Under the pieces are notes generated by a model. It made no database searches, was not told the DNA's origin, and saw nothing but the letters and a program-made list of their open reading frames with translations. Shown here piece by piece: positions 1 to 8,223 of a DNA stretch of 64,000 bases (its first letter is position 1; every line of letters starts with the position of its first letter). The DNA is from Nostoc desertorum CM1-VF14 (lineage in GTDB: Bacteria > Cyanobacteriota > Cyanobacteriia > Cyanobacteriales > Nostocaceae), in NCBI GenBank assembly GCA_019359245.1, contig JAHHHR010000005.1:1-64000 (forward strand). Direction: 5' to 3'. Position numbers and translations under genes: made by a program.

Positions 1-125
1 TAGCTTGATAATGGCTATTTTGTACTTACTTTGTTTACCATCATACATTTCAATTGATGATGTATCAAAAAATGTCTTATATCAAGCGATGTGAATTGAT
101 TTTTTATTGTTTGTGAGAAATTTGC

Positions 126-533
126 GTGTGTGCGTCTGATTATCTAAAGCGTTCGCTAGCAGAAGTTGCCTTAGTTAGGGTGCAAGATCCGATTCAGTTA
201 AGCCAATACTCAGAACCTGAACCAGATATTGCCGTTGTCCGCATTGATGCGCGAAAGTACATTAATCATCATCCTGCACCCAATGAAATCTTTTTATTGA
301 TTGAGGTAGCAGATACAACGCTAGACACGGATCGCAAACAAAAAGCACCTTTATATGCTAATGCAGGAATTGCTGACTACTGGATTTTGGATGTAAATCA
401 GCGTCAAGTTTTTGTTTTCCGCGAACCACTTTTGGAAGGCTACAATCAACAATTGATTTTGCAGGAGGATGCAACGTTATCCTTGATTGCATTTCCAGAA
501 ATTGAAGTCCAGATTAATCAACTGTTTCCATAA
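126..533 (+). pseudogene. Uma2-family nuclease-like gene (DUF820), 5'-truncated
   Basis: The 135 residues match the C-terminal two thirds of Uma2/DUF820 proteins, a PD-(D/E)xK-like fold very common in cyanobacteria. Visible signatures are EPDIAVVR, LLIEVADTTL and the K-x-x-LY-x-NAGI-x-DYWILD block. Family members are usually about 185-200 residues, and the N-terminal 50 or so (with the usual start and first helix) are missing. The only start is a GTG at 126 with no convincing ribosome binding site, and the sequence upstream does not continue the family pattern in any frame. I read it as a decayed copy. A short functional variant is possible. The native role of the family is unknown; many copies sit near mobile DNA. 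Confidence 0.7.
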
Positions 534-577
534 GTTAGGTAACAGAAATTGAGTATGAAATTTTTTAAATAAAAAGT

Positions 578-614
578 GCGTAGGCGTAGCCCGTCGTAGA
601 CATCGCTTGATCGC
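578..614. repeat. Dispersed GC-rich repeat (GTAGACATCGC type)
   Basis: A GC-rich block in an AT-rich gap reads GCGTAGGCGTAGCCCGTC followed by GTAGACATCGCTTGATCGC. Close relatives occur at 39061-39090 and 40329-40355, so it is a dispersed repeat, not a unique regulatory site. Such blocks are typical interspersed elements of Nostoc intergenic DNA. Confidence 0.6.
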
Positions 615-698
615 ATTTTATCCAAAAGACTCTCATAGAAAATATGATTGATATCTTCTATGACAACGATTCAATAATCTAATGTACAAGTCAAACCT

Positions 699-1124
699 TT
701 ATTTATGGTCTACTATTAGCGAATGCCTAGATGAAATTGCTTTCATTTTCAAGTTAGTAAATTGCACGGTCGCCTTTACAAAATCTTGCTGTTCTGGTTG
801 CAAATGCATTTTTTCTAGGGCTTGATTCATATTATTACCAGCCCGAAGATTGCGATTAAGTTGGGCACGTTGCGGTGTATTTAAGACTGCCTCAATTTCT
901 CTGTTTCTTCGCTGACGCACAGCCTGGAGTTCTTGGCGCTGTAAGGGAGTCAGGTTAATCTCCGACGAGGTGGAGTAGCTAGCAGTTTTGGTAGTTTGGG
1001 CGGAAATAACACCAGAAGTAGTATGGAGTTGAACGGGTGCAGCTAAGGCAATTCCCGGCATGGAAAGGACAAGAGCTAGAATAGCAGCGAACACAGAAAG
1101 CCGTTTTGTCAAGTGAATTGCCAT
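699..1124 (-). CDS. Small exported protein, function unknown
   Basis: The 141-residue product begins with a clear signal peptide: basic MAIHLTKR, a hydrophobic stretch to about residue 27, and an ALAAP cleavage site. The mature part holds a polar linker and then a helical region with LTPLQRQELQAVRQRRN and a second LQPEQQDF motif. This resembles the repeated LTxxQ helices of Spy/CpxP-like periplasmic proteins, but the similarity is pattern-level only and I do not assign a function. It is monocistronic between the Uma2 relic and a long non-coding gap. Location outside the inner membrane is well supported; the role is unknown. Confidence 0.7.
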   Translation of the reverse strand: MAIHLTKRLSVFAAILALVLSMPGIALAAPVQLHTTSGVISAQTTKTASYSTSSEINLTPLQRQELQAVRQRRNREIEAVLNTPQRAQLNRNLRAGNNMNQALEKMHLQPEQQDFVKATVQFTNLKMKAISSRHSLIVDHK

Positions 1125-1586
1125 ATTCAGAAATGCCTACATCTAATTTAATGCTGAGATATAGTTAAGCAATCTTCAAGTCTTTAATTTTGAATCTTGA
1201 ATTTATCCACCCTCAAGAGGATGGTAGTTCAGCTAAAAAATATTATCCGCTTTAAGGGAATCCAAAAAAACTAGAATGGCAAACTTAACTTAATTATTTT
1301 TGCTAAAATCCAAACTCAAATTCAAGTTTTTACAAAATCATCACTTGATTGCTCATTTCTGTAAATCTGTCAATGCGTAAGTCCTGCAACTAGCTTGTGA
1401 TTTTATTTTAGAACACCTATCACAGAAGTTGGGCTTGATTGCATAATATCAATTATCTGTCAACGTGTAAGTTCTAAATTTAATTTCTGGAAATCCCTAA
1501 CACAAAGTATGTGCTAAAAGAGATATAAATAGTGCATTAGGCAAATCTAACGCACTATTATATATAACTTCATTTAGCGCTCAAAA
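1125..1586. other. Non-coding gap with two copies of a 20-bp motif
   Basis: No gene is seen. Two related motifs occur 90 bases apart: CTGTCAATGCGTAAGTCCTG at 1367-1386 and CTGTCAACGTGTAAGTTCTA at 1457-1476. A third copy, CTGTCAATGCGTAAATTCTA, is at 4733-4752. The rest is AT-rich, and the terminator of the protease gene lies at the right end. Confidence 0.5.
1528..1559 (-). terminator. Hairpin downstream of the M48 protease gene
   Basis: Arms of 13 bases at 1528-1540 and 1547-1559 pair with a single mismatch around a 6-base loop. It lies about 30 bases past the stop codon of the minus-strand protease gene. The downstream flank is AT-rich but lacks a long T run. Confidence 0.5.
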
Positions 1587-2549
1587 CTACTCAGACCTTT
1601 TCATTCTGTCGATTTCGCGTTGTAATTCTTCAATTTGACGGCGTAAAGTTTCTGTTTCATTCGCAGAAGATTCTGCTGCAACATTTACTGATCCTGAAGC
1701 AGGCGATCGCTGATAATTTCCTCGGCGAATTTCTTGGTATTCTTCAGATATTGCCCACGTCCGCAAGTAATGCAAGCGTTCCACTGGGAAAGGATGGCTC
1801 AACATCGTACCCTGAGCGCCATTGTACATTAAGAATTTATACACCTGATTCAATCCATCTTCATCCAGTGCCTGATAATTTTCTGACTGCTTGATAAACT
1901 CTTGTAAACTGCATTCATTGGCATATTTGTTACTACCGCCAGAGAGCTTCATCATCGTTGACATCACAGGGTTCAAGTCATCCATGACTAGTAGTGCGGC
2001 GCGATCTGATGATAACTCGGCTTTACGCCGCCACTCAAAGAAGGCGTAAATCAAACCTTGTGTGACAATATTACCGATGCCGAAGGTCAATTCTCCCAAG
2101 GCGGAAGCAGCACTCATCGCCCACATCGCCATTTGAATTAAAATAGTATGACCACATTTAATATGCCCCAGTTCATGGGCTAGCACCGCCCGAATCTCGG
2201 CTTCGTCTAGTAAGTCTAGTATCCCTGTATTTATGACTATGTAAGGATTCTCTTGCCCCAGCGCATAGCTATTTGCTTGGGGATTTTGCGAGACAAACAG
2301 TGTCGGTTCTGGGTAAATGTCCAAATCTCGGACGCATTCCCGGAACATCTGGTAAATAGTGGAATATTGACGCGGCCCGACTTGGATGGCGTTACCCATT
2401 AGATAGACTAACTGAGGGCGTTCGTAGATAAATTCCACAAATTTACGAGCAATTAAATCAAATCCTGGTAAATTCCGTAAAGCTTGCTCGGCTTGGCGAT
2501 CTAGTGGATGCCTGAAGGCTTCGCTGGAAATTCCTGTGTAAGTTGGCAT
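1587..2549 (-). CDS. M48-family zinc metalloprotease
   Basis: The 320-residue protein has the gluzincin motif HELGH at about residues 125-129, preceded by a helix rich in acidic residues and followed by a hydrophobic membrane-associated stretch. A further conserved acidic site lies in the RRKAELSSDRAALL block, which supplies the third zinc ligand in M48 enzymes. The C-terminal 40 residues form a charged coiled coil (ETETLRRQIEELQREIDRM). There is no signal peptide. The family includes HtpX and Ste24-type membrane protein quality-control peptidases; substrate is unknown. The start ATG fits the family N-terminus (MPTYTGISSEAFRHPLDR). The upstream gap is a heptamer repeat array. Confidence 0.88.
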   Translation of the reverse strand: MPTYTGISSEAFRHPLDRQAEQALRNLPGFDLIARKFVEFIYERPQLVYLMGNAIQVGPRQYSTIYQMFRECVRDLDIYPEPTLFVSQNPQANSYALGQENPYIVINTGILDLLDEAEIRAVLAHELGHIKCGHTILIQMAMWAMSAASALGELTFGIGNIVTQGLIYAFFEWRRKAELSSDRAALLVMDDLNPVMSTMMKLSGGSNKYANECSLQEFIKQSENYQALDEDGLNQVYKFLMYNGAQGTMLSHPFPVERLHYLRTWAISEEYQEIRRGNYQRSPASGSVNVAAESSANETETLRRQIEELQREIDRMKRSE

Positions 2550-2566
2550 AATTCAGGGTGTTGGGT

Positions 2567-2636
2567 CAGTGAACAGTTATCAGTAAACAATTATCAGTAA
2601 ACAGTTTAGTAACTGGTAACTGAGAACTGAAAACTG
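2567..2636. repeat. STRR heptamer array, ten units
   Basis: Ten consecutive 7-base units of the CAGTAAA / CAGTTAT / GTAACTG / AAAACTG type fill the gap between the divergent protease and helicase genes. The change in unit sense along the array lets the two halves pair imperfectly. This is the classic short tandemly repeated repetitive sequence of heterocystous cyanobacteria. It lies in the 5' leaders of both flanking genes. Confidence 0.75.
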
Positions 2637-2693
2637 AATAATAGAAGTGGGGCAATTGGAAGTAAAAGTCATTTTGTATGGAATTAAAAGCGT

Positions 2694-4265
2694 GTGATTG
2701 AAGCAGAAGTTCATTTTTCACTACATAACTTTTTGCGATCGCAGGCGGGGTTCCCTTCCTGGCCCCATCATTTGACGATGGCACGGTTGGTAGCACGCGC
2801 CTTGCGCCTGGGACGTAGTGCCCTAATTCAAGTAGGGGCGGTTTGTGGCTATCAAGGGCGATATCGTACTAGTTTCATAGCATCAGCCCTAATGTGGCAT
2901 GGCCCTGTAATTATTGTTGCTCAAGAAGCGGTGCAGCAACTTCTACTGCGGGTGGAAATTCCCCGTTTACAGCAGTGGTTACCAGCCAACAAAGCGATTA
3001 GGACAGGTGACGCTTGGCCTAGTGCTGAGTTCCAAGGGCTACTGTTGACCTCCCCAGAAGCTTGGTTAAAAGGACAATTTGCAGGTGGCGATCGTTTTCC
3101 CCAAGGCATCCCCACAATTATTGATGGGGTAGATGATCTAGAAGATTGGGTGCGTCATCAACTTACCCAAGATATTCAACCCGATGATTGGGAGCAACTC
3201 ATGCTGGCTTGCCCAAATCAAGCTGAGGTAATTCGTGAAGCAAGGATACAACTTACACACCAACTTTTTCAGCATCCTGTCAATCCATATCAGTGCTACC
3301 TAATTTCCCAGCCAGAAATAGAAATTTTAAGCCGTCTGTATTTGGCTTTAGATCCAGCCAACCTCCCAGATAATTGGAAAAATTTCTGGCAACAATTTCA
3401 AACCCTTGATGAAAATCTTTCTCCCTCTGCCTCCCCTGCTCCCTCTGCTCCCCCTGCCCTCTTCTGGGCAACTATTGCCCATCGACAAGGTTTATTTTCT
3501 TTACACTACGCGCCAATGGAGTTAGGTGAAATCCTCTCACCTATTTGGCAGCGACAACCAGTAGTTTTAATTGGCAGCGCTATCGAACCAGAAACTGAAG
3601 CTCCTCTTTTCCGACAGCGCCTTGGTTTGGACGATTTAACTTGTCTGAAGTTCTCTGCGGATCAAGCAGAAGCAATTCAACTGTATGTACCTTATAAATT
3701 ACCCTTACCTAACACGCCAGAATTTCAAGCGGCATTTATTCACAAAGTCCGCACACTGGTTTGTCTAAGCGCTACAGCAACAGGATTAACGGTTGTCTTG
3801 GTGGGAGATGTACCACTCAAGTCTCAAGTTGCGACAATTCTGGCTTCAGAATTTGGTTCGCGGGTGCAAGTAGAAAAAACTTGTTTAGATGAAAATGGTA
3901 TTTTGATTAGCGGTTGGGATTTTTGGCGAGAACATCAACGAGTCTTGCCAGCACCCCATCTGTTAATTATTGCTACTTTACCTTTACCATCTTTAGAAAA
4001 TCCGCTAGTAGCTGGTAGGGTAGCTCGTTATAAGCGATCGCATCAAGATTGGTTCCGTTTATATTTGTTGCCAGCAGCCTTGAGTGAATTACAAAGAGCG
4101 ATCGCTCCAGTCCGAGAAAGTCAAGGTATTGTTGCTTTACTTGATAGTCGTGTAGTTAATCGCAGCTACGGCGCTCAAATTCTTGCTGCCTTAAGCCCTC
4201 TAGCCCGCATTAACTATCTCGACCCCAGTCTGTTTTCTAACACCGATGAAGAAAATTCCGCTTAA
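2694..4265 (+). CDS. DinG/XPD-like superfamily 2 helicase, cyanobacterial form
   Basis: The 523-residue product looks like the compact cyanobacterial relative of DinG-type helicases. The N-terminus has a nucleotide-binding-like region (LIQVGAVCGYQGRYRTSF) and the C-terminal half resembles the helicase C2 domain, with PHLLIIATLPLPSLENPL followed by LVAGRVARY and LYLLPAALSELQRAIAPVRESQGIVALLDSR, as in the motif V/VI region of DinG. A canonical Walker A GKT is not evident, so ATPase activity should not be assumed. The start codon is a GTG at 2694. A proline/serine-rich insert at about residues 242-257 is encoded by a GC-rich repeat (3419-3462). Likely DNA repair or recombination, by family. Confidence 0.68.
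   Translation: MIEAEVHFSLHNFLRSQAGFPSWPHHLTMARLVARALRLGRSALIQVGAVCGYQGRYRTSFIASALMWHGPVIIVAQEAVQQLLLRVEIPRLQQWLPANKAIRTGDAWPSAEFQGLLLTSPEAWLKGQFAGGDRFPQGIPTIIDGVDDLEDWVRHQLTQDIQPDDWEQLMLACPNQAEVIREARIQLTHQLFQHPVNPYQCYLISQPEIEILSRLYLALDPANLPDNWKNFWQQFQTLDENLSPSASPAPSAPPALFWATIAHRQGLFSLHYAPMELGEILSPIWQRQPVVLIGSAIEPETEAPLFRQRLGLDDLTCLKFSADQAEAIQLYVPYKLPLPNTPEFQAAFIHKVRTLVCLSATATGLTVVLVGDVPLKSQVATILASEFGSRVQVEKTCLDENGILISGWDFWREHQRVLPAPHLLIIATLPLPSLENPLVAGRVARYKRSHQDWFRLYLLPAALSELQRAIAPVRESQGIVALLDSRVVNRSYGAQILAALSPLARINYLDPSLFSNTDEENSA
3419..3462. repeat. CCCTGCTCCC-type repeat inserted in frame in the helicase gene
   Basis: A pyrimidine-rich run of CCCTCTG / CCCCTGCT units is the reverse complement of the GGGGGCAGGGAGCAGG repeat found in the gaps at 26053-26090 and 32077-32145. 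Here it keeps the reading frame and encodes a low-complexity SPSASPAPSAPPA linker. Confidence 0.65.
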
Positions 4266-4424
4266 AGTTCAGTTATTAATGCCCAATGCCCAATTTACAT
4301 TTTGTCAATTAAAGCGCGCTCGTCTAAAAGCAAGCACTATTATCAGTTTATTGCCTCTCTGTAGCTATGATTCCTGGCAAGATAAATTTAGATAGAACCT
4401 AAGTAAAAATTTGAGTTGCTGATT

Positions 4425-4640
4425 ATGGGTGAAGCAAAGCGTCGTAAAACCACACAAGGGGAAACATACGGTCAAGAGACTCGCATCTTGCCTTGGCTTC
4501 CCATCACAAAAAAGCAAGCCGAATTATTTGTCAGTTGGACAAGTCGTGGTGCTTGGATAGGCATTGGACTTATGGTTGTAGCATGGGCAACCATCCGTTT
4601 CATCGGCCCAGCCTTCGGTTGGTGGCAAGTAGTCTACTAA
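4425..4640 (+). CDS. DUF2839 small membrane protein
   Basis: The protein of 71 residues starts MGEAKRRKTTQGETYG, a start typical of the cyanobacterial DUF2839 family, and ends with one hydrophobic segment (about residues 43-65, with AWIGIGLMVVAWATIRFIGPAFGW). An upstream in-frame TTG at 4416 would add three residues, but the ATG at 4425 fits the family. The cytoplasmic part is basic and the C-terminus probably sits in a membrane. Function is not known. It stands alone between the helicase gene and prolyl oligopeptidase. Confidence 0.8.
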   Translation: MGEAKRRKTTQGETYGQETRILPWLPITKKQAELFVSWTSRGAWIGIGLMVVAWATIRFIGPAFGWWQVVY

Positions 4641-4844
4641 ATGCTGCTGTAGATCTACGTCGTAGGGATTTAGCAATGCGCTTTACCCCTACGACAGATG
4701 TGATTTTTCACAATACCCATATTTGGTATTTCCTGTCAATGCGTAAATTCTAAATTGGAATTTTCCCGCAGGTTTAGTCAGTACATGCTCTACGTCTTAG
4801 GTCTATCTTTGTAGTATGTAAAGAAGCACTTTTGACCTGAGATT

Positions 4845-6938
4845 ATGCCCTCCTCTAAAAAACCCCTCACCTACCCATCCAGTCACAAGAGCAATCAAGC
4901 CGATAACTACCACGGTACTTTAGTTGCAGATCCTTACCGTTGGCTAGAAGATCCTGATTCTGAAGAAACAAGGGCTTGGATTGAAGCACAAAATCAAGTT
5001 ACTTTTGGCTACTTGAGCGAAATCCCTACCAGGGAAAAAATTAAACAGCGCCTCACCAAACTTTGGGATTATGAAAAATATGGTATCCCTTTTAAAGAAG
5101 GCGAATCTCTGCAAGACGGTTCCACCGAACGCTACTTTTATTTCAAAAATGACGGACTGCAAAATCAAAGTGTCCTCTACACTCTGAAAACCCTAGACGA
5201 CCAACCCAAAGTTTTACTCGACCCTAATAAACTTTCAGAAGATGGGACTGTTGCTCTTTCGGGATTGTCTATTAGCGAGGATGGGAAACTTTTAGCATAC
5301 AGTCTATCTGCCTCTGGTTCTGATTGGCAAGAGTGGAAAGTACGCGATGTCGAAACTGGTGAAGACTTGCAAGACCATCTGAAGTGGATTAAATTTTCTG
5401 GTGCATCGTGGACACATGATAATCAAGGTTTCTTCTACAGTCGCTACGATGAGCCGAATGAAAAAACTCAATTAGAAGATGTTAACTATTATCAAAAGCT
5501 CTATTATCATCAACTAGGTAAACCCCAATCAGAAGATGTACTAATTTACCATCGTCCTGACCAAAAGGAATGGGGTTTTAGTGGCGGTGTTACTGAAGAT
5601 GGACGCTATTTAATAATTTCAATTTGGCTAGGTACTGACTCCAAAAATTTGGTTTTCTTTAAAGATTTGACTAACCCTAATGCTGAAGTCGTAGAACTAA
5701 TTAACCAATTTGAGGCAGATTACAGCTTTATCGATAATGATGATAGCGTGTTTTATTTCCGCACAGATTTAAATGCACCACGAGGAAGAGTTATTGCAAT
5801 TGACACTAAAAGCCCTGCACCAGAAAATTGGCGAGAAATCATTCCCCAATCAGCAGAAACGTTAGAAAGTGTCGGGATACTCAATAACCAATTTGTTGCT
5901 GATTACCTCAAAGATGCTCATAGCCAAATTAAAATATTTGGCCCCAAAGGTGAGTTTATTCGTGAGGTAGAATTACCTGGACTCGGTTCAGCCGGAGGTT
6001 TTGGAGGAAAGCGTCATGATACCGAAACTTTTTATAGTTTCACCAGTTTCACCACACCAGGAACTATCTATCGCTACGATATGATAACTGGTAAAAGTAC
6101 TGTTTTTCGCCAGCCACAAGTAGATTTTAATCCTGATGATTACGAGACAAAACAGGTTTTTTATCAGAGTAAAGATGGTACTAGGGTACCCATGTTTATC
6201 ACCCACAAAAAGGGCATTAAATTAGATGGAAACAACCCAACTTATCTCTATGCCTATGGTGGTTTTAATGCCTCTATGACACCTGGTTTTTCTGTGAGCC
6301 TGTTGGTGTGGATGGAAATGGGTGGTGTCTATGCTATGCCTAATATACGCGGCGGTGGAGAATACGGCGAAGAATGGCATCAAGCAGGAATAAAGGATAA
6401 AAAGCAGAATGTCTTCGATGATTTTATTGGCGCTGCTGAGTGGTTGATTGCTAATAAGTATACAAAGACTGAGAAGCTAGCGATCGCAGGCGGTAGTAAC
6501 GGAGGTTTATTAGTAGGTGCTTGTATAACGCAACGTCCCGATTTATTTGGTGCAGCGTTACCAGCAGTCGGCGTCATGGATATGTTGCGCTTTCACAAAT
6601 TTACCATCGGCTGGGCTTGGACTTCCGAATATGGTTCAGCAGATAGTCCAGAAGAGTTTCCAACGCTGTATGCTTATTCGCCACTGCACAACATCAAACC
6701 AGATACAGCTTACCCAGCAACCTTAATTACCACAGCCGATCATGACGATCGCGTTGTCCCTGCTCATAGTTTCAAATTTGCCGCCGCTTTGCAAGAGGCT
6801 CACATAGGTGATACGCCAGTCTTAATTAGAATTGAGACTAAAGCAGGGCATGGTGCGGGTAAACCTACAGCTAAAATTATCGAGGAAGCCGCAGATAAAT
6901 GGGCTTTTTTGGTGCGTACTTTGGATGTAGAAGTTTAG
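4845..6938 (+). CDS. Prolyl oligopeptidase (S9A serine peptidase)
   Basis: At 697 residues the protein has the normal length for S9A oligopeptidases. The N-terminal motif YRWLEDPDSEETRAWIEAQN is diagnostic; a seven-bladed propeller follows (about residues 75-420). The alpha/beta-hydrolase domain has the catalytic serine in AGGSNGGLLVG, the aspartate in TADHDDRVVP and the histidine in KAGHGAG. There is no signal peptide, so it is cytoplasmic and should cut short proline-containing peptides after proline. The start at 4845 gives a family-like N-terminus. It is monocistronic. The motif evidence is strong. Confidence 0.93.
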   Translation: MPSSKKPLTYPSSHKSNQADNYHGTLVADPYRWLEDPDSEETRAWIEAQNQVTFGYLSEIPTREKIKQRLTKLWDYEKYGIPFKEGESLQDGSTERYFYFKNDGLQNQSVLYTLKTLDDQPKVLLDPNKLSEDGTVALSGLSISEDGKLLAYSLSASGSDWQEWKVRDVETGEDLQDHLKWIKFSGASWTHDNQGFFYSRYDEPNEKTQLEDVNYYQKLYYHQLGKPQSEDVLIYHRPDQKEWGFSGGVTEDGRYLIISIWLGTDSKNLVFFKDLTNPNAEVVELINQFEADYSFIDNDDSVFYFRTDLNAPRGRVIAIDTKSPAPENWREIIPQSAETLESVGILNNQFVADYLKDAHSQIKIFGPKGEFIREVELPGLGSAGGFGGKRHDTETFYSFTSFTTPGTIYRYDMITGKSTVFRQPQVDFNPDDYETKQVFYQSKDGTRVPMFITHKKGIKLDGNNPTYLYAYGGFNASMTPGFSVSLLVWMEMGGVYAMPNIRGGGEYGEEWHQAGIKDKKQNVFDDFIGAAEWLIANKYTKTEKLAIAGGSNGGLLVGACITQRPDLFGAALPAVGVMDMLRFHKFTIGWAWTSEYGSADSPEEFPTLYAYSPLHNIKPDTAYPATLITTADHDDRVVPAHSFKFAAALQEAHIGDTPVLIRIETKAGHGAGKPTAKIIEEAADKWAFLVRTLDVEV

Positions 6939-7119
6939 GATAATATGATTGATTATCTCATGCAAATATGCCAACTGGCTAAGAAAAAGATTTGCGTATT
7001 TGCGTAAGATTTTCGCTATGAATCAACGGAAAACATCTGCAATAATCGGTGAATATGACTATTAATAGGTGAGTTAAAATGTGAACACAACAATACCTGT
7101 TGAAATAGCCAGTATTGTA

Positions 7120-7234
7120 ATGCAATTTGCTGGCTGTTTACAAAACCAGTTTGGAGAAACGCCCAAATCTTGTTAGTGGGAGCAATTTTAACAACAGGTA
7201 AACGTACCATTACTCCGGTACTGACATACTAGGG
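7120..7234 (+). pseudogene. Relic of a DDE transposase N-terminus (IS701-like)
   Basis: From about 7139 one frame reads TKPVWRNAQILLVGAILTTG followed by KRTITPVLTY and then a stop. This matches the N-terminal region of the IS701-like DDE transposases abundant in Nostoc. The preceding part (MQFAGC) lies in another frame, so at least one frameshift and one stop break it. No more of the element is recognisable before the next gene. The family assignment is from memory of the motif. Confidence 0.55.
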
Positions 7235-7382
7235 GATAGATTAATGTATTTATTCCATCCTCATCAAAACAAACGGTCGTAAATTTTTATACTGAGCAGT
7301 AGTAAATCTACAAAATCATCATTTTATTTCGGATGAACTGTTATATCACTGGAAAGTATAGATTTAGCGACAGGAGAATTTT

Positions 7383-7691
7383 ATGGAAGATGGATTCGAG
7401 AGACTAAATCACAATGAAGTTGTGTCTATAGAACCAAACACTTTTAATAAGTTAAATATTGCTAAAACTTTTAAAGTTTGTGATTTGATTACAGCAATTA
7501 AGGAATATATTGGAGCAGATGAGACAGATGAAGTAAATTTGTATACCCAAGGATTAAATTGTGAAGTTTTACAATTTAGTACTCAGGGATGGAAAAAAGG
7601 AAAAGTTAGGCTTGCTTTAGAATTTTGTCCTGATGAATCAGAATCACCACTTGATGAAATTTTTAACAAACTCAAACAAGTAGAAAACTAA
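7383..7691 (+). CDS. KGK-domain protein, first of a pair
   Basis: This 102-residue acidic protein carries the core of the cyanobacterial KGK family: a central hydrophobic patch (GLNCEVLQF), then GWKKGKVRLALEFCPDE and a C-terminal SPLDEIFNKLKQ helix. It is a close paralogue of the gene at 7784, sharing W-x-x-GK-[VI]-R-[LV]-x-LEFCPDE and the SPLD ending. A GACAGGAGA ribosome binding site lies just before the ATG. There is no signal peptide or membrane segment. No function is established for the family. The pair sits upstream of tilS. Confidence 0.82.
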   Translation: MEDGFERLNHNEVVSIEPNTFNKLNIAKTFKVCDLITAIKEYIGADETDEVNLYTQGLNCEVLQFSTQGWKKGKVRLALEFCPDESESPLDEIFNKLKQVEN

Positions 7692-7738
7692 AATAAATTG
7701 TAATTGATAATTAGATTATCAATTACAATTTATTTTTT
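7691..7738 (+). terminator. Perfect 20-bp hairpin between the two KGK genes
   Basis: Arms at 7691-7710 and 7716-7735 are perfectly complementary with a 5-base loop (TTAGA), followed by TTT. The left arm begins at the last base of the stop codon of the first KGK gene. It will act as a terminator or partial attenuator and RNA-stability element, allowing different levels of the two paralogues. Confidence 0.8.
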
Positions 7739-7783
7739 AATTTGTCTCTCTTGAAAACTAAATTTAGTTACAGGAGCTTGATT

Positions 7784-8137
7784 ATGAATAATAAATGGGA
7801 ACCTCTCAATCCTGAGAAAGATGTTGTGCATTTTCACCAGGAAGCATTAGAAAATTTGCCCCGCACTCAAATAGTCTTCCAACTTTTAAGAGAAGTAAAA
7901 GTTTTTTGGTCAAAACACTGTACATCATCAGGGTCAAAAGTATTTGACGAAGGATTTGAATGTTATGTTTTAATACCTGGTCAACAATGGCGAACAGGCA
8001 AAATTAGAGTACGTCTAGAATTTTGCCCCGATGAAGCTGAAATTGAAGAAAACCAAGAAAAGAATCGCTTAGATATCAATCAAGAAAGCTCTCCACTCGA
8101 CGATCTTCGACAGCAACTCAAAGAAGGTGAAAATTAA
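7784..8137 (+). CDS. KGK-domain protein, second of a pair
   Basis: The ATG at 7784, with CAGGAGC upstream, gives a 117-residue protein (an earlier in-frame TTG at 7742 lacks a binding site). It shares with its neighbour the block W-R-T-G-K-I-R-V-R-LEFCPDEAE and a C-terminal SPLDDLRQQLKEGE helix, with an acidic insertion between them. The second copy has a longer, lysine- and tryptophan-containing middle part. It probably arose by tandem duplication and has since diverged. Function is unknown; it is likely cytoplasmic. Confidence 0.8.
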   Translation: MNNKWEPLNPEKDVVHFHQEALENLPRTQIVFQLLREVKVFWSKHCTSSGSKVFDEGFECYVLIPGQQWRTGKIRVRLEFCPDEAEIEENQEKNRLDINQESSPLDDLRQQLKEGEN

Positions 8138-8223
8138 TATTCAAATCGTAACTGCCAATACTCGTTGATATACACCGATGTAAGAGACAATTATTTGTGT
8201 CCGTCTGCGGTAAAAAAACCAAA

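Noticed and set aside
7016..7210. Minus-strand 64-codon frame before the KGK genes
   Set aside because: Antisense to the transposase relic, no family pattern.
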